Translations under genes and position numbers: made by a program
NCBI GenBank assembly: GCA_900321365.1
Contig: ONVT01000258.1
Location: forward strand, 1-6,014
DNA from: an uncultured Eubacteriales bacterium
Lineage (GTDB): Bacteria > Bacillota_A > Clostridia > Lachnospirales > Lachnospiraceae
Length of the DNA: 6,014 nt
Direction: 5' to 3'
Part shown: in pieces, positions 1 to 5,882 of the stretch
Layout: each line of letters starts with the position of its first letter
Position numbering within the stretch: position 1 is the first letter of the stretch
Notes under the pieces: model-generated
What the model saw: the letters and a program-made list of their open reading frames with translations, nothing else
Databases searched by the model: none
Told to the model about the DNA's origin: nothing

Positions 1-1536
1 TTCTACGGCCCCTCCCTGAAAAAGGTGCTCTCGCAGTACACCGCGCTCACAGGAAGGCCGGCGCTTCCTCCGGCATGGAGCTTCGGTCTGTGGCTGTCCA
101 CTTCCTTTACGACCAGCTACGACGAAAAGACCACAGGATCATTTATCCAGGAGATGAAGGAGCGGGAGATCCCGCTGTCTGTCTTCCACTATGACTGTTA
201 CTGGATGCGGGAATTCCGCCTGTGCGATTTTGACTGGGACAGAAGGCAGTTTCCAGATCCGGAAGGCATGATCCGCCGTAATCATGAGAAGGGCCTGAAG
301 GTCTGTGTCTGGATGAACCCGTACATCGCCCAGAACACAGCCCTGTTCCACGAAGCGATGGAGAAGGGCTATCTGCTGATGCGTGCCGACGGCAGGGGCG
401 TCTGGCAGACCGACAACTGGGAGTACGGCATGGGAATCGTGGATTTCACGAACCCGGAGGCATACAGATGGTTCCAGGAAAAACTCCGCGTCCTGTGCGC
501 GTCAGGGATTGACTGCTTTAAAACAGACTTCGGAGAACGGATTCCGGTCAATGTGAGGTACCATAACGGGGCGGATCCGGTTGCGATGCACAACTATTAT
601 ACCCTGATCTATAACCGGTGCGTCTTCGAGGTGCTGGAACAGGAGAAGGGAAAGGGCAATGCCGTCCTGTTCGCCAGAAGCGCGACGGTCGGTTCCCAGC
701 AGTTCCCGGTCCATTGGGGCGGCGACTGCATGGCGACTTACCCGTCCATGGCGGAGACCCTCCGCGGCGGTCTGTCGCTGGCCATGAGCGGATTCGCGTT
801 CTGGAGCCATGACATTTCCGGGTTCGAAAGCACAGCGACGCCGGACCTGTACAAGCGCTGGGCGGCCTTCGGCCTTCTCTCTTCCCACAGCCGTCTGCAT
901 GGCGCCGGATCCTACCGGGTCCCCTGGCTCTTCGGCGAAGAGGCATGCGAAGTGGTGAGGCATTTCAGCCGGCTCAAATGCTCTCTGATGCCCTACCTTT
1001 ACCGGCTGGCGGTTGACGCGCACAGGACAGGCGTTCCGATGATGCGTCCGATGATCCTTGAATATCCCGACGACCCTGCTGTCCGCAGTCTGGACATGCA
1101 GTATATGCTTGGAGAGAACCTCCTGACAGCTCCGGTTTTCAGGGAAGACGGGGCCGCGGACTTTTACCTTCCTGACGGAACCTGGACAGATTTCTTTACA
1201 GGTGAGACAGTACAGGGCGGAAGGTGGTATCATAAGACATACGACTACCTGCACCTTCCTCTGTATGTGAGGGAACACGCGCTCCTGCCGGTGGGCTGCG
1301 ACAGCACCAGGCCGGACTACGACTATGAGCAGGACCTGGAGATCCGCTGGTACCTGAGCGCGGAAGAGGAGGAAGCCCAGACCGAGATTGTAAAGCAGAA
1401 TGGAGAGACGGCAGCTGTTGTGCACGCGGTCAGGAAAGGAAATCAGGTGAACGTCGCTCTGAAGGGCCAGCTTCCGCGTCTTCGGTTCCTTGTACCGGGA
1501 GAGAGCGAAGTGCAGGTCTTCATCGAGGACATTTAA
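1..1536 (+). CDS. yicI: GH31 alpha-xylosidase, YicI family (5' end outside the window)
   Basis: The frame is open from base 1, and its first residues (FYGPSLKKVLSQYTALTGRP) already belong to the GH31 catalytic barrel. The true start is therefore upstream, and the GTG at 25 is internal. About 511 residues are present; by alignment from memory with E. coli YicI (772 residues) roughly 240 N-terminal residues are missing. Seen in the sequence: the nucleophile motif KTDFGERIP with Asp at frame residue 176 (bases 526-528), the acid/base motif HWGGD with Asp242 (724-726), and the GGLSLAMSGFAFWSHDISGF segment. The FHYDCYW loop keeps the Cys (residue 66) and the nucleophile loop keeps the Lys (174) that match YicI Cys307 and Lys414; Cys307 and its neighbour are known to favour xyloside over glucoside. 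The family releases non-reducing alpha-xylosyl units, for example from isoprimeverose or xyloglucan oligosaccharides. The C-terminal beta domains look intact. Intracellular action is likely but the N terminus is unseen. A general alpha-glucosidase is the alternative. The gene lies 6 bases before the kinase gene, so the two are probably co-transcribed. Confidence 0.93.
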   Translation, partial: FYGPSLKKVLSQYTALTGRPALPPAWSFGLWLSTSFTTSYDEKTTGSFIQEMKEREIPLSVFHYDCYWMREFRLCDFDWDRRQFPDPEGMIRRNHEKGLKVCVWMNPYIAQNTALFHEAMEKGYLLMRADGRGVWQTDNWEYGMGIVDFTNPEAYRWFQEKLRVLCASGIDCFKTDFGERIPVNVRYHNGADPVAMHNYYTLIYNRCVFEVLEQEKGKGNAVLFARSATVGSQQFPVHWGGDCMATYPSMAETLRGGLSLAMSGFAFWSHDISGFESTATPDLYKRWAAFGLLSSHSRLHGAGSYRVPWLFGEEACEVVRHFSRLKCSLMPYLYRLAVDAHRTGVPMMRPMILEYPDDPAVRSLDMQYMLGENLLTAPVFREDGAADFYLPDGTWTDFFTGETVQGGRWYHKTYDYLHLPLYVREHALLPVGCDSTRPDYDYEQDLEIRWYLSAEEEEAQTEIVKQNGETAAVVHAVRKGNQVNVALKGQLPRLRFLVPGESEVQVFIEDI

Positions 1537-1542
1537 TGAAAT

Positions 1543-3456
1543 ATGATGAGTGAAAAGGAAGCGGGTGGCGCGCGCACTCTCTGGCGCCGCGTCCGGGACT
1601 GCTGGAAAACAAATTACGCGCTGAGGCTGACGGCGATCATCATCGCCGTTCTGATGCTGGTGGCATTTGCGTTCCAGTGGTACCTTCAGGGCCAGTACCT
1701 GGAATACCTCGTTAAGACAAGCGCCCAGTCCGACAGCGTGGTGCTGGATGTGGAGAGCGATACCGTCGCCAGGGAACTGAGAAATGACCTGCAGACCAGC
1801 GCGACGATCTCCCTGGATGAGGATCTGATCAACGCTGCCCGGAATTACCTGGCGGACACCTCGGACATGAGCTCGAAGATGATCCTGACCAATTCCATCG
1901 ACCGGCTGGTGAGGAGGAACATGCCCGCGCTGGTGAACACGGCTCTTGTGACGCCGGACGGGGAGATCATGATCCAGATCAACCGCGCCATCTACAACCT
2001 GTACTCTGAGAATGAGCTATGGAATGAAGACAATCAGGAAGAACTGACTGTACTGTGCAGGGCTCTGGAGGAGCAGCTTAACCGCGACACTGTTCCCAGG
2101 GCCGCGACAACAACAGTGCCGAATTCCTTTACGCTTACCGTGAACGGCGCAACGATCAGCACCACCAGGAACCTGTTCCATATCGCCTGTGCCCTGCCCG
2201 GCAACCAGAGAAACGCGGAAAACCTGAACTGTATTCTCGTCTTCAGCTTTGTGCTGACCAGCGTGGATGACTTTTTCAATAAAATCTCCGCGATGGAAAA
2301 TGACTATACGAGCGCATGCATCGCCCGCAGTGATGGAAAGATCCTCTATGCGCAGGATGAGAGCTCTCTGGAACGGAGCCTGGATACGCTTTTCCCGGAG
2401 ACGCGGACCAGCATGCTGAGCAGGAAGATCGAGGATACAGACTGGACTCTGAACCTCCTGCTGGATCTGGACGTAATGAAACACAGTGTCAATGCACAGT
2501 ATAAGAAGGGCGTATGGATCTTCCTGATTGCGCTGCTTCTGATCTGCTGTCTGCTGCTGTTTCTCACGAACCGCGCACTCAGCCCGATCCGCAGCATCGG
2601 GAAAGCTATGAAACTGGTAAAGCAGGGCGTCTGGAAAACACGCATCGAGGTGAAAGGGGACGATGAGATCTGGAAGCTGGCCCGCAATTACAACGACATG
2701 GCGGACGCACTGGAGGAATGGAGAGAACTGAACCGCCGGCAGAACGAAGAAAAACTGCTTTCCGTCAAACAGACCGCGGACGCGCAGATGCACGCCCTGC
2801 AGTCGCAGATCAACGCGCATTTCCTGTGCAATACTCTCAACGCGATCAACATGAGCGCGGTGGAGCAGGGCAATGAAGAAGTTTCCATGATGCTCCGCAT
2901 GCTTTCCAATATTATGCGGTATGCGTATTCCAGGTCCTATGAGGCGGTCACGCTCGGAGATGAGGTCATGTGGGCCAGTCAGTATCTCGCGCTCCAGAAA
3001 TTCCGTCTGATGGACGTATTCAACTATCGCGTCGACTTTCCGGAGGAATACCTGGAATGGCCCTGCTGCAAACTGTTCCTCCAGCCGTTTCTGGAAAACT
3101 CGATCCGCCACGGGTTCGCAGAGAAGCAGAACGGCTGCTTCATCAGCGTCACGGGACGGATGGAAGAAGGCCGGATGAAGATCATGATCGAGGACAACGG
3201 GTGCGGCATGACGAAGGAGCAGCAGGAGAAGATAAACGGCGTGCTTTCCGGAGATGCTTCCATGCACATGGAAGGCACCGGCATCGGCATCGAAAATGTC
3301 GCTGCCAGACTGAGAATCTATTACGGCAGTAAGCTGTCAATCAGCATGTGCAGTAAGGAAGGGGAAGGAACATGCTTCACGATCCTTCTTCCTCTCCCGG
3401 ATAATCTGTCCGGGGAAGAGGAAGAAATGACGAATGAAGGGAGGTTATTTCCTTGA
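1543..3456 (+). CDS. Membrane sensor histidine kinase, LytS/YesM family
   Basis: A 637-residue sensor kinase. Visible order: short basic cytoplasmic tail (1-26); membrane segment (~27-48); extracellular region of about 270 residues (~49-322) whose distal part (DGKILY at 264-269) looks like a Cache-type domain; second membrane segment (~323-344); HAMP linker (~342-395); coiled linker; His_kinase domain with the phosphoacceptor His426 in INAHFLCNTLN; and an ATPase domain with N box (LENSIRHG, Asn519), G1 box (DNGCGM, Asp551) and G2 box (GTGIGI, 578-583). Family members autophosphorylate on His and pass phosphate to a YesN-type regulator, which is the next gene. The Pro and Tyr normally flanking the His (PHFLYN) are Ala and Cys here. 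An in-frame TGA at 1537-1539 bounds the start, so it must be the ATG at 1543 or 1546; the nearest Shine-Dalgarno-like GAGGA (1525-1529) is rather far away. The ligand is inferred to be a carbohydrate or a sugar-binding protein, from the neighbouring GH31 gene only. Confidence 0.93.
   Translation: MMSEKEAGGARTLWRRVRDCWKTNYALRLTAIIIAVLMLVAFAFQWYLQGQYLEYLVKTSAQSDSVVLDVESDTVARELRNDLQTSATISLDEDLINAARNYLADTSDMSSKMILTNSIDRLVRRNMPALVNTALVTPDGEIMIQINRAIYNLYSENELWNEDNQEELTVLCRALEEQLNRDTVPRAATTTVPNSFTLTVNGATISTTRNLFHIACALPGNQRNAENLNCILVFSFVLTSVDDFFNKISAMENDYTSACIARSDGKILYAQDESSLERSLDTLFPETRTSMLSRKIEDTDWTLNLLLDLDVMKHSVNAQYKKGVWIFLIALLLICCLLLFLTNRALSPIRSIGKAMKLVKQGVWKTRIEVKGDDEIWKLARNYNDMADALEEWRELNRRQNEEKLLSVKQTADAQMHALQSQINAHFLCNTLNAINMSAVEQGNEEVSMMLRMLSNIMRYAYSRSYEAVTLGDEVMWASQYLALQKFRLMDVFNYRVDFPEEYLEWPCCKLFLQPFLENSIRHGFAEKQNGCFISVTGRMEEGRMKIMIEDNGCGMTKEQQEKINGVLSGDASMHMEGTGIGIENVAARLRIYYGSKLSISMCSKEGEGTCFTILLPLPDNLSGEEEEMTNEGRLFP
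3437..3444 (+). promoter_or_regulatory. Ribosome binding site that fixes the TTG start of the response regulator
   Basis: AAGGGAGG lies 8 bases before the TTG at 3453, inside the last codons of the kinase gene. This good spacing, together with the receiver-domain start MKILVAEDE immediately after, supports the non-ATG start. The start overlaps the kinase stop as TTGA, which suggests translational coupling. Confidence 0.8.
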
Positions 3457-4193
3457 AAATACTGGTAGCGGAAGATGAGCAGCGCGCGCGCGAAGGCCTG
3501 TGCGATCTGATCGCGTCTCTTGGAGAGAAGTACCAGATTGTCGGAAGCGCGGCGAATGGGAGGACGGCGTTGGAGATGATTCAGGACCTTCAGCCCGACG
3601 TGGTCTTCACAGACATCAAGATGCCATATATGTCCGGGCTGGAACTGATCCGGGCAGCCAGGGAGCAGAGGCTGGAGACAAGGTTTATCCTGACCAGCGC
3701 CTACGCGGAATTCGAGTACGCGAAGGAAGCCATGAAGCTGGGCTGCGACGACTATATTCTCAAGCCGCCGATGCGCGAGGAGCTCAGGAAAACGCTGGAC
3801 AATGTCGAACATATTCTGAAATACGGCTCCCGGAGTGAGAAGGAAAGCAGCAGTCTTGAACAGCAGTATCCGCAGGCCCACAAGCTCGTGCGCAGAACAC
3901 TGCAGATGATTGAGAGCGGATACAAGGGAAACCTGAACCAGCAGTATATCGCGCAGCAGCTGAATGTAAGCCCGGAGTACCTCAGCTATCTGTTTGCCAG
4001 GGATATCGGCACTCCGTTTGCCAGGTTTATCCGTGAATACCGCATCAAAAAGGCTGCGGAGCTTTTGAGCAGGGGAGATTCCAATGCAAAAGACGTGGCT
4101 TACGAGACAGGCTTCACGGACAGGAAGTACTTCTGCAAGGTGTTCCACGAAATCATGGGAGAGAGCGTCTCCGAGTTCATGAAGCATCTGTAA
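3453..4193 (+). CDS. Response regulator, receiver plus AraC-type DNA-binding domain (YesN-like, short form)
   Basis: A 246-residue two-component transcription factor. The receiver domain (~1-120) shows the acidic pocket (Glu7, Asp8, Glu9), the phosphoacceptor Asp54 in VFTDIKMP, the Thr/Ser switch (81-82) in LTSAYAEFEYA, and the conserved Lys104 in YILKPP. After a short linker, an AraC-family double helix-turn-helix fills ~143-246 (QQYIAQQLNVSPEYLSYLF, then DVAYETGFTDRKYFCKVFHE). Many YesN-type regulators have a long central region (Bacillus subtilis YesN is about 368 residues); it is absent here without any sign of a frameshift, so this is a natural short architecture. The gene starts with TTG overlapping the kinase stop by 4 bases, making it the cognate partner with high probability. 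It probably activates carbohydrate uptake and breakdown genes when phosphorylated, possibly including this operon; the target is inferred. It is the last gene of the plus-strand operon. Confidence 0.94.
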   Translation: MKILVAEDEQRAREGLCDLIASLGEKYQIVGSAANGRTALEMIQDLQPDVVFTDIKMPYMSGLELIRAAREQRLETRFILTSAYAEFEYAKEAMKLGCDDYILKPPMREELRKTLDNVEHILKYGSRSEKESSSLEQQYPQAHKLVRRTLQMIESGYKGNLNQQYIAQQLNVSPEYLSYLFARDIGTPFARFIREYRIKKAAELLSRGDSNAKDVAYETGFTDRKYFCKVFHEIMGESVSEFMKHL

Positions 4194-4215
4194 AGAGCGT
4201 CTTTGTCAGATCTGA

Positions 4216-5574
4216 TTATACGATTACAATCCGGCGCTGCCGTTCATTTCGAACGGGGGCGCCTGTTTTCTGGCTTACCAGAAGCTCCCACAATTCTGTC
4301 GCGCGCAGGTCTTCCCTGAGGCTGTCCCGCATCTGGTCCTGCTGAGTCTGCCTTTCTGACGCCTTGTCAGACAGCGTATGATCTTCCGGCGGAAGCTTTG
4401 TGACCATGGGAATGGAAGAGTGTTCCTTGATCTCACTGAGCAGGGGAAGGGCACGTTTCCGGAAGCCGAGAACCCTGGCAAAGGATGGATTTGAAGCATC
4501 TGTATTCCTGATTTCAAGAAGAATATGGAGCAGGGCGCGGCGCACCCGGGTGTGAGCGACCTGTTTTGTTTTCAGGAGCGCGGTGAACTGATCAAAACCT
4601 GTGTATTGCGGCAGAAGATGATTGATCCGGTTCGCGAGATCCTCATTTACATCCACATAATCTGTCAGGGAAGACCTGGCTTCATAAAGCTTCAGACGAA
4701 GCGGCAGGTCCAGATCTGAAGAAGTGAGATACCGTCCTGAGGCCATTTCTTCTGAGAGAAGCCTGAAGGCGGAGGGCGGCATCTGATCGCTGACATCGAT
4801 CCCTTTCGAAAGAGCGTTGCGGATGCCGGAGGCAGAGGCATAATTCAGCTTTGAAGATGTCTCACACTCTGTGGGGTTATATCCTGAAGTATCTTTCCTT
4901 TCTGTGCTTTCAGGGATGTCTGATGTATGGCAATCATGATAAATGTTCAGATCATGGTATTGAGCTCCAACGCGGAGTACGGGAAACAGCTTCATGCGGT
5001 TCCCGCGTTTCAGGACGGCCTTCATGTATTCGACCGCGAGGATGTTGTTGGGGGAGCGGAGCAAATCTGATATTTTTTCTGAAATGAAATCCTCTTCCGT
5101 GGGATGGTTACATTTATTCCTGAGTTCGAGCCATGCAAGTGTGCGTGCTTCGGCGTAGCTTATTCCTTTCCGCAGTTTCTTCTGCAGGAGAATACGGTAC
5201 TCTTCAGTCTCTTTCTGAGAAAGAAAGCGCGCATATTCCATAAGAAAACCGGTATGTCCGGTCTCGCAGCCGAATGAAAGGGAGTCGACCACTCCCAGAC
5301 AGTCAAGCACAGATACGCCGCCTTCGGCGAAATGCTCGGCACTTCCCGTCGCATATCTCACAGGCATTTCCAGCACCAGATCAGCTCCGGCTTCCAAAGC
5401 CATGCGGGCGCGGACCCATTTGTCCAGAAGGGCTGGTTCACCGCGCTGCACAAAGTCCGGGCTCATGACAACGATGACGTAGTCAGAACCGGACAGCCTG
5501 CGGGCCTGCTGCATCTGATACAGATGTCCGTTGTGTAATGGATTGTATTCTGCGATGATTCCGGTTGTTTTCAT
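4216..5574 (-). CDS. tmcAL: tRNA(Met) cytidine acetate ligase (TmcAL, formerly UPF0348/YlbM)
   Basis: A 452-residue HxGH-type nucleotidyltransferase-fold protein. The family activates acetate with ATP and transfers the acetyl group to wobble cytidine 34 of elongator tRNA(Met), giving N4-acetylcytidine. Visible hallmarks: GIIAEYNPLHNGH (5-17, His14 and His17), FVQRGEPALLDKW (41-53), DLVLEMPVRYATGSAEHFA (65-83), FGCETG (101-106), RSPNNILAVEY (173-183), SASGIR (247-252), RVLGFR (367-372) and SSIPMVTK (386-393). Oddities: MSPD (37-40) where relatives I recall have MSGN/MSGS/MSGD, and a hydrophilic stretch at ~212-243 that looks inserted before the SASGIR motif. The family usually has about 400-420 residues (B. 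subtilis about 415). The start ATG (5572-5574) is preceded by GAGG only 4 bases away, a short spacing, but the N-terminal motif begins at once, so the start is sound. It converges on the regulator gene with a 22-base gap, and I see no clear terminator for it. Confidence 0.95.
   Translation of the reverse strand: MKTTGIIAEYNPLHNGHLYQMQQARRLSGSDYVIVVMSPDFVQRGEPALLDKWVRARMALEAGADLVLEMPVRYATGSAEHFAEGGVSVLDCLGVVDSLSFGCETGHTGFLMEYARFLSQKETEEYRILLQKKLRKGISYAEARTLAWLELRNKCNHPTEEDFISEKISDLLRSPNNILAVEYMKAVLKRGNRMKLFPVLRVGAQYHDLNIYHDCHTSDIPESTERKDTSGYNPTECETSSKLNYASASGIRNALSKGIDVSDQMPPSAFRLLSEEMASGRYLTSSDLDLPLRLKLYEARSSLTDYVDVNEDLANRINHLLPQYTGFDQFTALLKTKQVAHTRVRRALLHILLEIRNTDASNPSFARVLGFRKRALPLLSEIKEHSSIPMVTKLPPEDHTLSDKASERQTQQDQMRDSLREDLRATELWELLVSQKTGAPVRNERQRRIVIV
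4233..4268 (+). terminator. Probable rho-independent terminator of the GH31-kinase-regulator operon
   Basis: Hairpin 4233-4263: outer arms GGCGC (4233-4237) and GCGCC (4259-4263), a T-G wobble and one G-G mismatch, then inner arms CCGTTC (4240-4245) and GAACGG (4251-4256) around the loop ATTTC. It is followed by TGTTTTC, a T-rich run only on the plus strand. It lies 40 bases after the regulator stop but inside the last 16 codons of the convergent tmcAL gene. On the minus strand the stem is followed by mixed sequence, so it should act in one direction. The T-run is short, which limits confidence. Confidence 0.65.
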
Positions 5575-5755
5575 GGTGCCTCGGATTTCATGGTGTCTGT
5601 TTCAGAGTTGTTTTCTACACCATACCATGGATTTTCGGTTAGTTCCAGACGCTGATGTCTATGACTGCAGTATATGGTTAAGGTATGTCGGAGCCACCAG
5701 GGACGATAACATTTACATAAAGACTTGACATTCTGGAACATCCTCTTGATGGGAG

Positions 5756-5783
5756 TGGAGAAAACCTGTTAAACTTGTATAAA
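5756..5783 (+). promoter_or_regulatory. Weak candidate promoter for the gene at 5883
   Basis: TGGAGA (4 of 6 matches to TTGACA), a 16-base spacer, then TATAAA (5 of 6 matches to TATAAT). Transcription would begin near 5790, leaving a leader of roughly 90 bases. Based on consensus matching only; the -35 is poor. Confidence 0.25.
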
Positions 5784-5870
5784 TATTTCCCGGCAGACTC
5801 ATATGCAGACGAGGAAGAACCGAATTTGAGTGAGGGATAGTAACAAATAATGTAGACGATTTGATATCAC

Positions 5871-5876
5871 AGGAGG
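5871..5876 (+). promoter_or_regulatory. Strong Shine-Dalgarno of the gene at 5883
   Basis: A perfect AGGAGG sits 6 bases before the ATG at 5883, which strongly supports this start. It lies in the 11-base loop of a possible weak hairpin (ATATC 5864-5868 with GATAT 5880-5884). Confidence 0.85.
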
Positions 5877-5882
5877 AGAGAT

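Larger units (their letters stand above)
5575..5882. other. Divergent intergenic region holding the promoters of tmcAL and of the gene at 5883
   Basis: About 308 AT-richer bases (near 40% G+C in the lines counted) between divergent genes. No tRNA, riboswitch core or convincing ORF is seen. For the minus strand there are two -10-like elements: TATACT (plus-strand 5669-5674) without a good -35, and TATGGT preceded by TGG (5619-5624, extended -10 type), which would give a leader of about 37 bases. For the plus strand the best -10 is TATAAA (5778-5783) with a weak TGGAGA (5756-5761) 16 bases upstream. All are guesses from consensus. Confidence 0.5.

Noticed and set aside
25..27. GTG as start of the GH31 gene
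   Set aside because: Conserved GH31 sequence continues upstream of it to base 1 in frame, and about 240 N-terminal residues of the family would be missing.
502..1425. Open minus-strand frame of 307 codons opposite the GH31 gene
   Set aside because: Shadow of a strongly conserved enzyme gene on the plus strand; no ribosome site and no recognisable motifs.
2017..3267. Open minus-strand frame of 416 codons opposite the kinase gene
   Set aside because: Long only because the coding strand is GC-rich at third positions; the peptide is a low-complexity antisense translation and the opposite kinase motifs are unambiguous.
3321..4187. Open minus-strand frame of 288 codons opposite the response regulator
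   Set aside because: Antisense shadow of the receiver and AraC domains; no domain or start signal of its own.
4192..4204. AAAGA-GCG-TCTTT inverted repeat and the adjacent 10-base palindrome TCAGATCTGA (4206-4215) as a bidirectional terminator
   Set aside because: Stems are short and AT-rich with no T-run on either strand; the GC-rich hairpin at 4233-4263 is a better terminator.
5571..5591. Six-residue ORF (MKSEAP) on the minus strand ending over the tmcAL start
   Set aside because: No ribosome site upstream; overlap of its TGA with the ATG is likely chance.
5702..5709. GACGATAA resembling the flagellar/chemotaxis sigma factor -10 (GCCGATAA)
   Set aside because: The only nearby TAAG-like element is 19 bases upstream instead of about 15, and it lies more than 170 bases from the start codon.
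5725..5730. Perfect TTGACA as a plus-strand -35 element
   Set aside because: At spacings of 16-18 bases the following hexamers (for example GATGGG) bear no likeness to a -10 box.
5803..5829. Eight-residue ORF (MQTRKNRI) in the leader of the gene at 5883
   Set aside because: No Shine-Dalgarno and no run of regulatory codons or attenuator hairpin after it.
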